A stretch of 64,000 nt of DNA from CAUZIB01 sp963663925. GTDB taxonomy: Bacteria; Acidobacteriota; Vicinamibacteria; Vicinamibacterales; UBA8438. The position numbers and the translations under genes were made by a program. Below are positions 35,155 through 43,629 of the stretch, piece by piece (the stretch's first letter is position 1; each line of letters starts with the position of its first letter). The stretch is taken from the NCBI GenBank assembly GCA_965237405.1, contig OZ250139.1:1798001-1862000 (forward strand), given 5' to 3'. The notes under the pieces are model-generated. The model ran no database searches. It had not been told where the DNA came from and saw only the letters and a list, made by a program, of their open reading frames with translations.

Positions 35155-36876
35155 ATGATCCGGATCGCCTTGTGCCAGGTGAATCTCCCGGTTGGAGACA
35201 TCGATGGGAATGTCGAGCGGATACGCGTTCACGTCTCCCAAGCCCAAGACGCCGGTGCCGACCTCATCGTCTTCCCTGAGCTGACGATCACAGGCTATCC
35301 CCCTGAGGATCTACTGCTGCGACCTCGTTTCTCCGAACGCGCGCACCGAGCTGTCCACGAACTGGCCTCAGACGTTCACGATTCCGTTGTGGTTGTTGGA
35401 TTTCCGCTCCTCGATGGAGATCTATTCAACGCGGCGGCAATCCTCGCCGACGGACGCGTCGAGGCAGTTTACCGAAAGTGCTTCCTCCCTAACTATGGAG
35501 TCTTTGACGAACAGCGGTACTTCGCCAATGGAAGTCGCGCCTTGACGGTGGACCTCGATGGCATTCGAGTGGGCATCACGATCTGTGAAGACCTGTGGTA
35601 TCCGGGCGGGCCAGCCCAGTGGGCCGCAATCGAAGGTGGCGCCGAGCTCATCGTAAATCTCTCCGCCTCGCCGTATCACCGCACGAAGGGCCTTGAACGC
35701 GAGCAACTGTTTGAAACGCGGTGCGTTGACTACGCCGCGTTCCTTGGGTTCTGCAACGCCATCGGTGGTCAAGACGACCTTGTCTTCGACGGTCACAGCC
35801 TCATCATGGCCCCCGGTGGCGAGCTCGTGGCCCGGGGGCACCAGTTCGAGGAAGACCTAGTCATGGCCGATCTGGACGTGACGGCGGCCGCTCAGCGCCG
35901 CCTGCATGATCAGCGGTGGCGACAACGTCTTGGCACCGCATCCGATCGGGTCGACCTGGTCACGCTGCCGAGACATTCACGGGCTAAACCAACTCCACTG
36001 TCTCCGAAGCTGACCCCACTTCTTGAGCCCGAAGCCGAAGTGTACCAAGCTCTGGTATTGGGGACCGGCGACTACTTCCGGAAGAACGGATTTAGCCATG
36101 CGGCGCTTGGCTTGTCGGGGGGGATCGATTCTGCTCTAGCCCTGGTCATAGCCGTCGAGGCCCTTGGACCTGATGCCGTGACAGCGGTGGCGATGCCCTC
36201 TCCCTATACCGCAGTAATGAACCGTGAGGATGCCAAGGAACTTGCCGACCACCTTCACGTCACGCTGCTCGAGATGCCGATTCGCGATCTCATGACCACA
36301 TACGATGCGACGCTCGCCGACACATTTGTCGGCACAACCGCTAACGTCGCCGAAGAGAACCTACAGGCGCGGATCCGAGGGAATCTCGTCATGGCGCTCT
36401 CCAATAAATTTGGGTGGCTCGTGCTCACGACTGGCAACAAGAGCGAGATGAGCGTTGGCTACGCGACGCTCTACGGCGACATGGCGGGCGGATTTGCGAT
36501 CCTGAAGGATGTCTTGAAGACCTGGGTATATCGCATCGCCCGCTGGCGTAATCGACAGGATAGCGTCATTCCGAAGCGGATTCTGGACAAGGCGCCGTCG
36601 GCAGAACTTCGCGAAGACCAGCTCGACACCGATAGCCTGCCGCCCTACGAGGCACTCGACGCAATTCTCGAGTCGTATGTCGAACATGACCGGACGCCGG
36701 CCGAAATCGAAGCCCTTGGATTTGAGAGCGCTCTCGTGGCCCGGATCATCAACATGGTCGACCGCGCGGAGTATAAGCGCCGCCAGGCGCCACCGGGCGT
36801 ACGCGTTACCACCCGGGCCTTCGGCAAAGACCGCCGGTTACCGATTACGAATCACTACCGAGAAGGCGAAGGATAG
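35155..36876 (+). CDS. nadE: Glutamine-dependent NAD+ synthetase
   Basis: NadE catalyses the last step of NAD+ synthesis: deamido-NAD + ATP + Gln to NAD+. The N-terminal nitrilase-type glutaminase domain shows the Glu in FPELTITGYPPEDLLL, the Lys in VYRKCFLPNYGVFDE and the Cys in ITICEDLWYPGGPAQ. The C-terminal synthetase domain carries the P-loop LGLSGGIDSALALV and the TTGNKSEMSVGYATLYGDM block. At about 573 aa it is the usual two-domain form. ATG 35155 is chosen because TATCGT (35143-35148) lies 6 nt before it; the in-frame GTG codons upstream are too close to that box. Confidence 0.93.
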   Translation: MIRIALCQVNLPVGDIDGNVERIRVHVSQAQDAGADLIVFPELTITGYPPEDLLLRPRFSERAHRAVHELASDVHDSVVVVGFPLLDGDLFNAAAILADGRVEAVYRKCFLPNYGVFDEQRYFANGSRALTVDLDGIRVGITICEDLWYPGGPAQWAAIEGGAELIVNLSASPYHRTKGLEREQLFETRCVDYAAFLGFCNAIGGQDDLVFDGHSLIMAPGGELVARGHQFEEDLVMADLDVTAAAQRRLHDQRWRQRLGTASDRVDLVTLPRHSRAKPTPLSPKLTPLLEPEAEVYQALVLGTGDYFRKNGFSHAALGLSGGIDSALALVIAVEALGPDAVTAVAMPSPYTAVMNREDAKELADHLHVTLLEMPIRDLMTTYDATLADTFVGTTANVAEENLQARIRGNLVMALSNKFGWLVLTTGNKSEMSVGYATLYGDMAGGFAILKDVLKTWVYRIARWRNRQDSVIPKRILDKAPSAELREDQLDTDSLPPYEALDAILESYVEHDRTPAEIEALGFESALVARIINMVDRAEYKRRQAPPGVRVTTRAFGKDRRLPITNHYREGEG

Positions 36877-37084
36877 ACATCCTAACTAGCATCCGGCCGC
36901 TTCGCAACGTGTACGCAGAACAGCGCGCTCTGAGTTGTCCTCTCATTTCGATCGAACTCTTTCCGCCGAAGACGCCGAGCAGAGAAGCAAGCCTCTTCGA
37001 GGGGACCCTGCCGCGATCGGTATTGGTCAATCTAGAGTTCTTCGCCTTGGAGAACCTCGGACTCGCGCAGGCCGGCTGACCCTT

Positions 37085-37273
37085 TTACCTTCGGTCCATC
37101 CACTCGACGAACTTGTAATCCGGTGACTCGACGATCATGATACGGACGATACGCTGATGCTCGTGCATGAGTTTCTTGGCGGCGTCGCGCGCTTCATCGA
37201 CCGACCCGTAGGTGGCGGCGATAGCTGGGGAATTGACCACTCCACCCCGGACCGTGCTGACTAGCTTGAACAT
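37085..37273 (-). CDS. Small conserved-looking hypothetical protein (62 aa)
   Basis: The protein (MFKLVSTVRGGVVNSPAIAA... ending FVEWMDRR) has a balanced composition and a clean start. It lies 17 nt downstream of the DUF3810 gene on the same strand, so the two may be co-transcribed. No known domain; the pattern SVDEARDAAKKLMHEHQRIV looks like one amphipathic helix between strands. Confidence 0.55.
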   Translation of the reverse strand: MFKLVSTVRGGVVNSPAIAATYGSVDEARDAAKKLMHEHQRIVRIMIVESPDYKFVEWMDRR

Positions 37274-37290
37274 AGTGCGCGGGAATCATA

Positions 37291-38334
37291 TCACTCAGCT
37301 GTAACTGCTAACCTGCCGAGCTCGCTTCCAAGCACAAGGTCAACGACCATGCTATAGCTTTGAATCCCCGCCTCGACCCGGTTTGCCTGAAGGTATTGGT
37401 CGTAGACTCGACTGGCGTTGCGACGGACCAACGGTACAACCTGAGAAAGACGGTCGGACACCGTCCGAAAATCATTAATCGGCCCATCGTCCAACAGCCC
37501 CCACATCCGCGGTCGCGCCTCATCGCCAATGTGACGAAATAAGTGAGGCGCCAGAAAGATCCACGCGCTGTAGCGTGACCGCGCGTCGCCTGCGAGACAA
37601 GTCAGCCACCCGACGAAGCTAGCCTCCGACTCGTCTGCGTACCCGGCCAGGTGTGCCCATTCATGCGCAACCACGAACGGTCGCTCAAACGGAAGCACGT
37701 CTGCGTTGACGAGCACCTCAAGAGAGAATGGGCTGATCATCCCATCAACGCCAGCGCGTTTGAAGTAGGGTGTGAGCAGAGTCGGCTTGGGTACACCGGT
37801 TACGGCGGTTCGGGAGACGCCAAACCGACCCTGCACCACCTCGAAGGCTGATCCCAGGTGTTCAGGAAGCTCGTCCAGTTCCAGCCAGCGCTCAGCGTGT
37901 GCAGCGGCGTGGAGCTCATTCAGTCTGGCCACCGCTACGAGACCGGCGTCATTCAGCGCCTGACCTGTCACCCGCTCCTGACTGAAGTCGATCTTCCTTA
38001 TGAGTGGTTCTCTCCGATAGTTCAGTCCCCACACGAGGACGAACACCAGGTAAACACCCGCCAGCAGCGCCAGCGTGTTGATCGCCAACTGCCCTGCGAC
38101 GCGCAAGCGTCGGTCTGACGATTGCCAAAGAGCCACGAACCACCAACCCGACAATCCCACCGCGCCCACGGTAAGCAACAAGTCGAACAACACCACCCGC
38201 GTAGCACTCGTCAGCGGAGTCAGGACGTTCTGAATGATGAGGTAGAGCTGCCGGGAGTAGAAGGACTCAACCCAACCTGTGGGTGTCGGCACGACAAATA
38301 CCACGGCCGCCGCAAGAATCAGCGCAAGACGCAT
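37291..38334 (-). CDS. DUF3810 membrane-bound metalloprotease-like protein
   Basis: This 347-aa protein has a signal-anchor at the N-terminus and two further helices near residues 45-70 and 85-105 (LAINTLALLAGVYLVFVLVW). The DUF3810 domain follows with a zinc-protease motif HEWAHLAGY (HExxH, near residue 228) and ESEASFVGWLTCL downstream, which offers a possible third ligand. The block LNYRREPLIRKIDFS is typical of the family. Function is not established; membrane-associated proteolysis is an inference from the motif. Confidence 0.8.
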   Translation of the reverse strand: MRLALILAAAVVFVVPTPTGWVESFYSRQLYLIIQNVLTPLTSATRVVLFDLLLTVGAVGLSGWWFVALWQSSDRRLRVAGQLAINTLALLAGVYLVFVLVWGLNYRREPLIRKIDFSQERVTGQALNDAGLVAVARLNELHAAAHAERWLELDELPEHLGSAFEVVQGRFGVSRTAVTGVPKPTLLTPYFKRAGVDGMISPFSLEVLVNADVLPFERPFVVAHEWAHLAGYADESEASFVGWLTCLAGDARSRYSAWIFLAPHLFRHIGDEARPRMWGLLDDGPINDFRTVSDRLSQVVPLVRRNASRVYDQYLQANRVEAGIQSYSMVVDLVLGSELGRLAVTAE

Positions 38335-38375
38335 TTCGACGAGTCACCACCCCGGATCGCGAGATGTGTCAACGA

Positions 38376-39260
38376 TTACATGGTCTCAAGACGTTCACCA
38401 CGAGAGTCAAAGATGTGCAGATGCATCGCGGGCAGTAAAATCGCTACAACGTCACCCGGTGAATGGGTCGGTTCGCCGACTTGGAGAGCAACAAACGAAC
38501 CCATGTCCACCGTGACCTCTACCGTTGTGTCGTCATCCACACGGCCGACCCGAGCCACCGTCCCGCGCCAGCCGCCCTGGTCAGCGGGGCGAAGTCGGAC
38601 ATGCTCCGGTCGGATGCCAAGAAACACGTCCCGCGCGTAGGTGTCCCTTACGATACAACCGAGTTGAATCGCCCGCGGTCCAATCTCGATTGCCTGGCCA
38701 TCCTTCTCGAGAATCCCCGGAACGACGTTCATGGGTGGTGCTCCAAAGTACGACGCGACAAAGGTATTAGTTGGTGCCTCGAAGATCTCCGCGGGCGTTC
38801 CGACCTGCTGGATTCGACCGTCATTAAGGACGGCAAGTCGATCCGAGATCGCCAAAGCATCCGCCTGATCCTCAGTCGCATAGATGAACGTTTTGCAAAG
38901 GTCGTCATGAAGACGCTTGATTGCATCACGCTTCCGCGCCCGCTCGCCCGACTCGACCAACTGAAGTGGGTCATCGAACAGTGAGATCTCCTGCTGGCCT
39001 GGGTCAAGGTAATTGGTGGAAGCAACCAGGGCCACACCTCGGCTCTCAATCGAAAGGTCGTTCAAAATCCGATCGCCCGCGGTCAAGGTTCCGGACGAAA
39101 GTGGCTCGAGGCCAGCTATGACATTCAGGATGCTCGATTTTCCTGACCCCGGCGGACCAATGAACGTGAATAACTCACCCGACCGAATTTCAAGCCTCGG
39201 GATCTCGAAAGCCTTTCTTTTACCAAACAGCTTGCTAACGTCGTTGAATCGAAGCTCCAC
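38376..39260 (-). CDS. Degenerate MalK/UgpC-type ABC ATPase
   Basis: This 294-aa protein resembles sugar-importer ATPases (usually about 360 aa). Walker A is present (GPPGSGKSS, about residue 37). The expected LSGGQ signature and a proper Walker B are missing; the region reads NYLDPGQQEISLFDDPLQLV. The switch His is replaced by Glu (YATEDQADALAISDRL instead of THDQ-type). The C-terminal TOBE/MOP domain is retained (VFLGIRPEHVRLRPAD). The loss of the signature and switch residues suggests little ATPase activity, so a regulatory role or early decay is possible. No permease or binding protein lies nearby. It starts with GTG 39260, with TATTCT 6 nt upstream. Confidence 0.75.
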   Translation of the reverse strand: MELRFNDVSKLFGKRKAFEIPRLEIRSGELFTFIGPPGSGKSSILNVIAGLEPLSSGTLTAGDRILNDLSIESRGVALVASTNYLDPGQQEISLFDDPLQLVESGERARKRDAIKRLHDDLCKTFIYATEDQADALAISDRLAVLNDGRIQQVGTPAEIFEAPTNTFVASYFGAPPMNVVPGILEKDGQAIEIGPRAIQLGCIVRDTYARDVFLGIRPEHVRLRPADQGGWRGTVARVGRVDDDTTVEVTVDMGSFVALQVGEPTHSPGDVVAILLPAMHLHIFDSRGERLETM

Positions 39261-39329
39261 CTCAACAGAATAGGTCTAAACCAGCGTGTCCGTCGACAGG
39301 CGTCCCTCGTCTGTTGTACAACTCTGACC

Positions 39330-40494
39330 ATGGCTGAGCGTAACAACGACAACGCCTGGGGTCGGTCGACGATCCAAACTGCCTGGCCACTCGACTACCC
39401 AGACTCGTGTAGCTTGTCCGTTTCGGTTGAACGCGGTGTGCTCGTAACGCTCGACGGATCGACTCGCGAACCGGTCACTGAAGGCTACATCTGTGGCAAG
39501 GTTCGTCGATTCGGTGACCGTATCTACGGTCCGGACCGACTCCATCGCGCGGGTGTCCGTGTAGGTGTGCCAAGGGAAGAGGACAGTTTAGGGACGTGGG
39601 TTGGGGTCAAGCACTTGACGAAATCGCGAAGCGCATGACTCAGATTCATTAGTCGAACGGAGTCGAGGTCGTCTTGCCAGCCACGACGTTCCTCGAGCAC
39701 TACGATTTGGTCCAGGGATATAGACCTATTAGCATGCAGCTCGTGCAACCCGCGATCGAGCCGGTCGGCGATTCACGATCAAACGTCGAAGTATTTGGTG
39801 ACCTGGCGCATCGTCTGGGCCTTTCGGTCAGCCCGACGCTTGCGAGCGACTCGGAGGCAGTTATGCATACCTCGGCGACCCTCCGCGAGGACGTGAGGAA
39901 CAGCTTGATGCTATCTGGCATCGCGACTCCCGAATGCCCCTCCACACCCATACAATTCGTCGACGTCTTTCCGCGAACGTCGGACAGCAAGATCGACCTG
40001 TTCTCCGATACGCTGGAACAGGAAGCCTCGTCTGGACTCTATGTGTTTCAAAGTAGCTCCGACACTCAAACAACGTACCCCCTTCGTCCTACTGTCGCCC
40101 GCAACCGAGAAAACCATTACATCAACCCTCGGAGAGCTAACCGACGGACTAAGCGAGCTGCAGATGCACCCAACCGATGCGCAAACCAGCGGTATCAGCA
40201 GCGGGGACAGTGTGCGGGTCTTTAACGCCCTAGGTGAAGTACTCTGTCCCGTCGCCATCAACCCCGACATGAAGCCCGGGACGGTTTCGCTCCCGAAGGG
40301 CCTTTGGAGCAAGCACACCATGGATGGACGGCTCCACAGCCAACGCGCTGGTGGCTGACGGTTCGACAGACCTCGGCGGCGGAGCGGTCTTCAACGACGC
40401 ACGGGTCGACGTTGGGCACGTCGTCACCGCCGAGCTCGAAACCGGAAATGTTTCCCTCTACACGACCACGGCCACGTCGAAGGGAATACACTGA
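39330..40494 (+). pseudogene. Molybdopterin oxidoreductase (formate-dehydrogenase-like), collapsed
   Basis: Three separated pieces of a molybdopterin oxidoreductase are visible. (1) From 39330: PLDYPDSCSLSVSVERGVLV, STREPVTEGYICGKVRRFGD, then after a frameshift GWGQALDEIAKRM; the Fe-S Cys cluster is damaged (Trp/Tyr in place of two Cys). (2) From about 39670: VLPATTFLEHYDLVQGYRPI, then RSNVEVFGDLAHRLGL. (3) From about 40080: FVLLSPATEKTITSTLGELT, GLWSKHTMDG and GGGAVFNDARVDVGHV, the substrate-domain end. The whole catalytic middle is deleted and frames shift. With about 1.2 kb left of an expected 2 kb or more, it is dead. Confidence 0.8.
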
Positions 40495-40499
40495 ACCCA

Positions 40500-40823
40500 A
40501 TGACTCCATGTGACGACCAGCCAATCGAGACGGTGAAACCAACCGATGGTCGCACCGTTAAGTGCGCCAAATTCCAGAAGGAGATGCCCGGGCTGGATGC
40601 GCCGCCGTGGCCGGGCAAACTGGGTCAGCGGATCTACGAGAACGTGTCAGCGGAGGCCTGGACGCTCTGGGAAGAACGCATGAAGATGATCCTGAACGAG
40701 TACCGACTGATGCCGTGGCAGAAAGAAGCCCAGGCGATGGTCGCAAAGTTCATGGAGGACTTCTTCTTTGGCGAGGACTCTGCGTTGCCTCCAGACTATG
40801 TCCCGCCTCAAGCAAAAGCCTAG
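40500..40823 (+). CDS. yggX: Fe(2+)-trafficking protein (YggX family)
   Basis: The family protects iron-sulfur proteins from oxidative damage and aids iron delivery in the cytoplasm. Landmarks: TVKCAKFQKEMPGLDAPPWP, GKLGQRIYENVSAEAWTLWE, MILNEYRLMPWQKEAQAMVA, KFMEDFFFG. Proteobacterial YggX is about 90 aa; this 107-aa form has about 18 additional N-terminal residues. TACACT (40487-40492) lies 7 nt before ATG 40500, consistent with a leaderless mRNA. Confidence 0.9.
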   Translation: MTPCDDQPIETVKPTDGRTVKCAKFQKEMPGLDAPPWPGKLGQRIYENVSAEAWTLWEERMKMILNEYRLMPWQKEAQAMVAKFMEDFFFGEDSALPPDYVPPQAKA

Positions 40824-40906
40824 AGAACCACCTCGGATCACTCCCTGGGCAGGAGACGGTACTCAGAAGGCAAAACGTAGAATAAAAACGGAAGGCTTCG
40901 AGGCAG

Positions 40907-42190
40907 TCATCCTGCGTCCATATGCTCGAACCTTGAGACCGGCACGAACGGTACGATCTCAAACTGTAGTTGCGCGTGCGCCTCGAGCAGGGCGACAATT
41001 ACGGCACCTGGCACCTCGCTCCGCGCAAAGATAAATCCCAAATAGCTGCCCCCCTCCGGGAGCTGCTGAAAACGCTGACCGCGTTTGCCCGTAATCACCA
41101 CTTCCTCAATACCGCTCACGGCGAGCGCCTTATTGACACCCGAGACTTCCCGAAAGCGTCCTTCGCACGGAATCGGAATCATCATCACACCCGCAGCATC
41201 GTCCTCGCGGCTATAGCCAGTCACCGACTCCCCTAGAGCGTGACGAAGAAGAACCTCCTCCAACGACGCGTCGAACCCACCGACAGACCTAAATCTTAAG
41301 GCCCTGGAGCATAGCCCGCCGATCGGCCTGGCGGCGACTTCCAGCACGAACACCCCGGCATCATTCGACCGGCACTCGGCATGGATCGGACCATCCGTCA
41401 GACCTAAGGCCGTCGCCGTTCTAGAGACCGCGTCATAAATGTCCTGGTGTTGAGCATCCGAAATAACCGGTGGCGTCACGTAGATGGTCTCCTCGAAGAA
41501 TGGTCCTTCCAGAGGATCGGGCTTCTCGAAGATCGCAAGCACCTGAAGGTTACCGCTAGTCATGACCCCCTCCACGGCAACCTCACGTCCAGGAATATAC
41601 TGTTCCACCAGAATCGTCGGCCCACTCGCGTCGACATCGGGCACAACGTCCGGCTGCATGAGCAGATGACAGGTCCGGGCTACGGCTGCTTCCAGCTCTA
41701 CCAGGGTGTTCGCACGCTGGACCCCTCGGCTCGCCGACATGGCCAGAGGCTTCACCACACAGGGAAAACCGACCCGGTCCGCGATGGCGTGTACTGGGTC
41801 GGCAACCTTGGCGGTCACAAATACAGGGCACGCGAGTCCCGCCTCACAAATCCGGCGGCGCGTAAGTAGCTTGTTCCCAGCCGCTCGAACTGCATTAGGT
41901 CGACTTAGTCTCAGTCCAAGCGCGGCGGCGGCAGATGCCGCAATCTCAGCAGAACGGTCTCCGACGGCAATGACACCATCGAGTCCACCCGCCGCGACCT
42001 CGGTAATCGCCTGCACGGATGCCACCTCGTTCTCAAACCTAATGGCGATCGCTTGGTCGTTCCACGGATCGTCGAGCACGCGACAACGGTCGGTTGCCAG
42101 CATCAAATCAACACCGATCCGTCGCGCCGCAATTTGGAACGACTGAACCTGGTATCCGGTGGTCGCAGCGACTAGAAGAACGCGAGGCAT
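40907..42190 (-). CDS. ATP-grasp enzyme (427 aa), partner of the radical SAM selenoprotein
   Basis: This is an ATP-grasp ligase-type protein. It begins with a Rossmann-like preATP-grasp domain (VLLVAATTGYQVQSFQIAAR, then DGVIAVGDRSAEIAASAA). The ATP-binding core follows: GFPCVVKPLAMSASRGV (Lys loop) and LVEQYIPGREVAVEGVM, then IHAECR and FVLEVAARPIGGLCS (metal-ligand Glu and Asn-equivalent region). Such enzymes join a carboxylate to an amine or thiol through an acyl-phosphate. The substrate is unknown. The ATG (42190) is two bases after the TAG at 42193-42195 that ends the radical SAM frame if its TGA is read as selenocysteine, so the two genes look translationally coupled. Confidence 0.88.
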   Translation of the reverse strand: MPRVLLVAATTGYQVQSFQIAARRIGVDLMLATDRCRVLDDPWNDQAIAIRFENEVASVQAITEVAAGGLDGVIAVGDRSAEIAASAAAALGLRLSRPNAVRAAGNKLLTRRRICEAGLACPVFVTAKVADPVHAIADRVGFPCVVKPLAMSASRGVQRANTLVELEAAVARTCHLLMQPDVVPDVDASGPTILVEQYIPGREVAVEGVMTSGNLQVLAIFEKPDPLEGPFFEETIYVTPPVISDAQHQDIYDAVSRTATALGLTDGPIHAECRSNDAGVFVLEVAARPIGGLCSRALRFRSVGGFDASLEEVLLRHALGESVTGYSREDDAAGVMMIPIPCEGRFREVSGVNKALAVSGIEEVVITGKRGQRFQQLPEGGSYLGFIFARSEVPGAVIVALLEAHAQLQFEIVPFVPVSRFEHMDAG

Positions 42191-42192
42191 TC

Positions 42193-43572
42193 CTAAACCA
42201 GAGCTACCTGCTCAGTTGTGGGTTCGGCTCAGCAGTACCATGGCTCGTTGAGGTACGGTACCTCGGTGCGCAACCGTGGCATCGGGCTACGCCTCCGTGG
42301 GCGGCAGTCCGAGAGCTCATGTGCCAACGCCCATACGTCGGCGAAGACATCGCGACGGCTGGCTTGAAGTCGACGTCCCACGATCATGCCAACACCTTCC
42401 CAAAGAGTGTCAACACGCGGATCGGGATGATGCCAGGGATACACAAGTTGGTCGGCATCGAACGGCCGAAGGTGCCGCCGGATGGCCTCGAGATGCAGCA
42501 GGCGAGAGTCGTTGGAAACCAGGAGTCGAATCGCTAATTGGATCGGGGCCACATGGTCGACGAGCTGCAACCGGTCGATTGCGTACAGAAAGTCCCGGTA
42601 GCCGGCGAGACTCGTCCACGGTGTAAAGGGAACAAACGTGGGAGTCAGGATCAGCCCAGCGTTGCGACACACGGCCACTGCTCGCTCGACATCCGACGTA
42701 GTGTGACCCTTGCGAAGCGCTGACAGGACGGCATCGTCGAACGACTCGACGGCACTTGTCACGAAAAGACACCCTGACTCCGCTAGCGCCACCAGCCGGT
42801 CGCAGTACTGCAACAGGTGTTCGACCTTAATAGTGACGTCGTAGGTCAAACCGGGGAACTCGCGCCCAAACCCCTCCACCACACGCAGTGCGTGACCGAT
42901 GCCGTTAAAGAAGTCGGGGTCACCAAAGGTCACGTGCTCGACGCCGCGCTCTACTTGGTGTCGGATATCATCCAACACGACCTTGACCGGCACGACACGA
43001 AACTGGCCGTTGTAGATCGGCACCACCGGGCAGTGGGTGCAGAAATGCTTGCAGCCGCGGCTCGCCTCCGTGTACCCGACCACCCGGCGGATACGTCCGT
43101 GCTGCAACGTCGCGTAGCGAGAGGGTGACGGGAGATCAACCCGGTCGGGGACACGATACGTAAGACGCGGCACTGGTCTCGTGAAAACAGAGGCCCTGAG
43201 CGGGCCCTGCTCGGTCGCTACGCTGACAAGATCGGCCTCAAACTCCCCGCCCAGGATGTGTTGAACGCCGAGACCATGCAAGAACTCTGCGTTGAGCGGA
43301 GCGTACAGACCGTAACAGCAAAGCGATACGTCGGGATTGAGCGCGCGGACCCGCCTGATGACCGGGACAGCCAGGCGAGTAGCGGTGTGCATCGGGAGAT
43401 GAAAAGCGACCAGATCGACCGCGTCAGATGAGACAAGCGCAGGGTCGAATGGCTGACGCGACAGGTCCAAGCAGGTCACACGAACACCGGCCTCGCGGAG
43501 CCAAGCCGCTGGAGACGCGAGTCCGAACGGCTGACGACCCATCTCGTACGTGGAAACGAGGAGTGCCCGCAT
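42193..43572 (-). CDS. CUAEP-tail radical SAM selenoprotein (TGA = Sec)
   Basis: This radical SAM enzyme, with an N-terminal B12-type domain, spans 459 aa if TGA 42231-42229 is decoded as selenocysteine. Residues 1-120 resemble a cobalamin-binding fold (RALLVSTYEMGRQPFGLASP, LGGEFEADL). The SAM cluster Cys are C174, C178, C181 (RGCKHFCTHCP). The tail reads YLNEPWYC-U-AEPTTEQVALV: C447, U448, then AEP. A family named for CUAEP/CCAEP tails is known to me from memory. Read-through ends 2 nt before the next gene; a stop at TGA would leave 38 nt. TATAGT (43580-43585) lies 7 nt before ATG 43572, fixing the start. Reaction unknown. Confidence 0.85.
42196..42217 (-). promoter_or_regulatory. Candidate bacterial SECIS hairpin
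   Basis: The mRNA has 11 nt between UGA and a hairpin AAC-U-GAGC-AGGUA-GCUC-UG-GUU. AAC (42217-42215) pairs with GUU (42198-42196) and GAGC with GCUC. The U at 42214 is bulged and the apical loop contains GGU. From memory, the E. coli fdhF SECIS also has an 11-nt spacer, a bulged U and a GGU loop recognised by SelB. Confidence 0.7.
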
Positions 43573-43579
43573 TTGTTCC

Positions 43580-43585
43580 ACTATA
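43580..43585 (-). promoter_or_regulatory. -10 box (TATAGT) of the radical SAM gene
   Basis: TATAGT on the minus strand ends 7 nt before ATG 43572, so transcription would begin at about the start codon (leaderless). It lies in the 57-nt gap after the peptide transporter gene, so the radical SAM/ATP-grasp pair can be transcribed independently. Confidence 0.5.
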
Positions 43586-43629
43586 GGAGTCACCTTGCGA
43601 ACGTATCGCAGCGCCTCAGCGTCTCGCCG

